Assembly: GCA_002402125.1 (NCBI GenBank) | Contig: NVVG01000005.1 | Location: forward strand, 35,934-51,378 | Length of the DNA stretch: 15,445 bases | Direction of reading: 5' to 3' | DNA from: Moraxellaceae bacterium | GTDB taxonomy: Bacteria; Pseudomonadota; Gammaproteobacteria; Pseudomonadales; Ketobacteraceae | Part shown: in pieces, positions 13,086 through 15,445 of the stretch | Layout: every line of letters begins with the position of its first letter | Position numbering within the stretch: the stretch's first letter is position 1 | Program-made: the position numbers and the translations under genes | Notes under the pieces: generated by a model | The model's input: only the letters and a program-made list of their open reading frames with translations | Databases searched by the model: none | What the model was told of the DNA's origin: nothing

Positions 13086-15445
13086 ATTCCAATAAAGCCA
13101 TAAGTTCTTCGCTGCCTAAGGAGAAATTATCACTTTGTTGTTCGGCGGCATCAAACACAGAATTCATCAGCGCCAGTTTCTTTTGTTGTAGTTGAAATAT
13201 TTGTTCCTCAACACTATTTTCGATCAATAGCTTGTAGACAAATACAGGTTTGTCTTGTCCGATGCGGTAGGCCCTATCGGTGGCTTGCTGTTCTGCCGCA
13301 GGGTTCCACCAAGGGTCATAATGAATAACAGTATCGGCGGCGGTGAGGTTAAGACCAACACCGCCAGCTTTTAAACTGATTAGAAATATGTCGGCTTCAC
13401 CCTGTTGGAATTGGTTGATAACCTTTTCTCTGTCTCTGGTGGCGCCAGTGAGGGTGACATAGCTAAATTGTAATGTTGTTAGCGTTTGCGCGATTAATTT
13501 TAGCATGGAGGTGAATTGTGAAAATATCAGAATGCGCCGACCCTCTGCATTCAGTTCACTAACCATTCCTATCAAATGTTTAAGTTTGGCGGATTCCACC
13601 TGTTGCGCATCTTCAAACTTGGTTAACCTCGGGTCGCAGCATATTTGCCGAAGTTTTAGTAACGCATCGAGGATCATTATATGATTTCTGGCTAACCCAT
13701 TGTCCGCGATAGCTTGTTGCAGTTTCTGATTTGAAGATAAACGGATGGTTTCGTAGAGGTCCTGTTGTTCTTCGGCAAGGGGGATGTGTACGACAATTTC
13801 TGTTTTGGGTGGTAGCTCGGTTAATACCTCATTTTTGTTGCGTCGCATCATAAAAGGCGCGATGCGGTTAAATAATGCCTCACCCCTGTCTTGGTCATTG
13901 TCTTTCTCGATAGGGTTCCTATATAAACGTTTAAATAAGCTCTCGGTTTCCAAAAAACCGGGCATTAAAAAGTCAAATAGCGACCATAGCTCACCCAAAT
14001 GATTTTCTAAGGGAGTGCCTGTCAGGCATAATTTTATCGGTGCTTCTATCTGTTTTATCGCTTTGGCGACTTTTGCTCTACTGTTTTTGATGTTTTGCGC
14101 TTCGTCTAATACGATCGCACTAAGGGTTTTATTGGTCCAAAATTCGATGTCTCTTAAGGCAAGGGCGTAAGTGGTGATGACGATGTCGATATCTTTTAAG
14201 TGACCCAGGTTTTTAAAACGGTTTGTGCCATGTAGGACCATTACCCGTAAATCTGGAGTGAATTTCTTTGCTTCTGCGCGCCAGTTGTGCAGCAAGCTGG
14301 TTGGGGCAATAATGAGTACAGGATGTAACAGACGGCCTTGAGATTTTTCTATGGATAAGTGAGCCAGGGTTTGAATGGTTTTACCCAGTCCCATGTCATC
14401 GGCGAGAATACCGGAAACCCCTTGTTCTCGTAAACTCTGTAACCAGCTAACACCAATGGTTTGATAGTCTCTCAAGGTGGCGTTAAACGTAGTGGGTAAT
14501 TCAATCGGCCCCGCGTGCTGCAATTCGGAAAAACGTGTCGCGTTTTCCAATATTTCAAGATCTCCATGCCAGGTGAGATCCGTCGTATTGCTAGTGCCCA
14601 TTGCTAGCTGTAGCTCACCAATGCGTGCTTGTTGCGCGGCAGGCAATTTGAGTTTGCCGCCAGTATCCCATTTTGGTTGGTCAAACAATTCTACCAGAAC
14701 CCCCAGCAACGCCTTGAGCCGAGAGACTTCGAGTTCAATGATTCTGCCATCGTCGAGGGTAAGCGGCAGGGTGTCACTTGCGTCGAATAAATTGAGGCGC
14801 CTGATAGAAAAGAACTCTGGCGATTGTTCGATAGCTTTAACCAATAATGGTAATAGGTTGATTTGCTCACCATCAATTTGAATGCCAAGTTCGAGTCCGA
14901 GCCAGTCGTTGGTGGTTTGTTCTACGCCGCCATACCATTGTTCGACAGAGACAAAATGGTAACGAAAATCATCGTCAAAGACGGCCTGCCAACCTTGTTG
15001 TTTGAGTTGCGGAAGGGCCGTTAAAAAGAACTGTTTCCATTCGCCTTTAGATTCAAAGGTCAAATCACCGTTACCACTGGTGAGTAAGTCGGATGAGTCG
15101 TCGGTAATCAGCGGCATAATGCTGGGTGAGATATCAAATAAAGTATCCATCAATTGTTTTTCGGTTACTTTATTGCGGGTTAATTGATATACCACTCCTT
15201 GGTGGAATTGGCTCTGTTGTGTTTGTGTATTACCGTGGAAAAAAGTTGCATCCTCTCTTGGGCCAGTGTAAACAAACTGCGGTAGCACGCTATCATGAAT
15301 GGTAGGTTTTCGGTAACTGTGGTGTGACACCGAGTGCGCGCGTTTGGAAGAAAACAGTAGTTGCGGGAGAATATTCGTGCATTGGAAATTTTCAATAGGG
15401 TAGATTGACGGGCTCGGTAGATGCCAGTCGTCTAGCAGTTGCTGT
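13084..15445 (-). CDS. SNF2-family DNA helicase/translocase, C-terminal 787 residues (truncated by window edge)
   Basis: The frame is open from its stop at 13084 to the right edge. A GTG at 15330 could be mistaken for the start, but in-frame coding continues upstream without a stop, with a LLDDWHLPSPS segment like the linker that joins N-terminal domains to the helicase core in bacterial SNF2 proteins; the true start is outside. The ATPase core is complete: motif I ADDMGLGKT (about 14380-14408), Ia LIIAPTSLL, II DEAQ (14095-14106), III LTGTPLEN, V KAGGVGLNL and VI QATDRAYRIGQ (about 13255-13290). It belongs to the group of large (often about 1,000-residue or more) SNF2 proteins, many with a SWIM zinc finger in the missing part. 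It should move along double-stranded DNA using ATP and remodel protein-DNA complexes; its cellular role is unknown. Some relatives belong to defence loci, but no nuclease, methylase or other defence gene lies nearby. Confidence 0.93.
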   Translation of the reverse strand, partial: QQLLDDWHLPSPSIYPIENFQCTNILPQLLFSSKRAHSVSHHSYRKPTIHDSVLPQFVYTGPREDATFFHGNTQTQQSQFHQGVVYQLTRNKVTEKQLMDTLFDISPSIMPLITDDSSDLLTSGNGDLTFESKGEWKQFFLTALPQLKQQGWQAVFDDDFRYHFVSVEQWYGGVEQTTNDWLGLELGIQIDGEQINLLPLLVKAIEQSPEFFSIRRLNLFDASDTLPLTLDDGRIIELEVSRLKALLGVLVELFDQPKWDTGGKLKLPAAQQARIGELQLAMGTSNTTDLTWHGDLEILENATRFSELQHAGPIELPTTFNATLRDYQTIGVSWLQSLREQGVSGILADDMGLGKTIQTLAHLSIEKSQGRLLHPVLIIAPTSLLHNWRAEAKKFTPDLRVMVLHGTNRFKNLGHLKDIDIVITTYALALRDIEFWTNKTLSAIVLDEAQNIKNSRAKVAKAIKQIEAPIKLCLTGTPLENHLGELWSLFDFLMPGFLETESLFKRLYRNPIEKDNDQDRGEALFNRIAPFMMRRNKNEVLTELPPKTEIVVHIPLAEEQQDLYETIRLSSNQKLQQAIADNGLARNHIMILDALLKLRQICCDPRLTKFEDAQQVESAKLKHLIGMVSELNAEGRRILIFSQFTSMLKLIAQTLTTLQFSYVTLTGATRDREKVINQFQQGEADIFLISLKAGGVGLNLTAADTVIHYDPWWNPAAEQQATDRAYRIGQDKPVFVYKLLIENSVEEQIFQLQQKKLALMNSVFDAAEQQSDNFSLGSEELMALLE

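Noticed and set aside
14477..14881. 134-codon open frame on the plus strand, antisense to the SNF2 helicase
   Set aside because: It lies wholly within a well-supported helicase gene, has no recognisable protein features and no ribosome site; its composition is that of a shadow frame.
13084..15445. Calling the SNF2 gene part of a DISARM, Zorya or other known defence system
   Set aside because: None of the partner genes of those systems (methylase, phospholipase D, MotAB-like proteins) is present in the window.

Overview
The window looks like chromosomal DNA from an aerobic gammaproteobacterium, probably marine or hydrocarbon-associated. This rests on the gene families present (a long-chain alcohol oxidation cluster of the Pseudomonas LaoABCR kind, a class III-like PHA synthase, a Cache-domain hybrid-type membrane kinase, a NIT-domain sensor) and on moderate, slightly AT-leaning base composition. 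Genus cannot be decided from sequence alone. Genes are densely packed; no gene-free stretch exceeds 300 bases. I see no tRNA, rRNA, CRISPR array, insertion sequence or phage gene.

Left part (1-5999): a truncated NIT-domain membrane sensor (1-469, minus), a Nudix hydrolase (606-1247, minus), then a compact minus-strand operon read in the order aldehyde dehydrogenase, small Tat lipoprotein, GMC flavoprotein (5033 down to 1309). It is divergent from a TetR-type regulator (5295-5999, plus). This set and its arrangement match the Lao (long-chain alcohol/aldehyde oxidation) system described in Pseudomonas aeruginosa, so I name the genes laoC, laoB, laoA and laoR. A consensus -35 box and a 20-base dyad symmetry filling the promoter spacer of laoC give a direct model for repression by LaoR. 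LaoA has no export signal, while LaoB has a twin-arginine motif plus a lipobox. LaoA also carries a C-x5-C-x3-C motif like that used for a [3Fe-4S] cluster in a bacterial FAD glucose dehydrogenase.

Middle part (6006-9525): a class III-like PHA synthase/alpha-beta hydrolase (minus), tail to tail with laoR, is divergent from a long acetyl-CoA hydrolase/CoA-transferase family protein (plus). The shared 244-base control region holds a repeated TGCGAGCAAA element. Together with Lao, these genes could route long-chain alcohols to acids, acyl-CoA and possibly storage polyester. That link is inference.

Right part (9562-15445, all minus): an orphan dCache histidine kinase, an unrecognised helical 402-residue protein, and a large SNF2-family helicase whose reading frame runs off the right edge. 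The helicase and the unknown protein probably form a transcription unit. A long perfect stem-loop lies between the unknown gene and the kinase.
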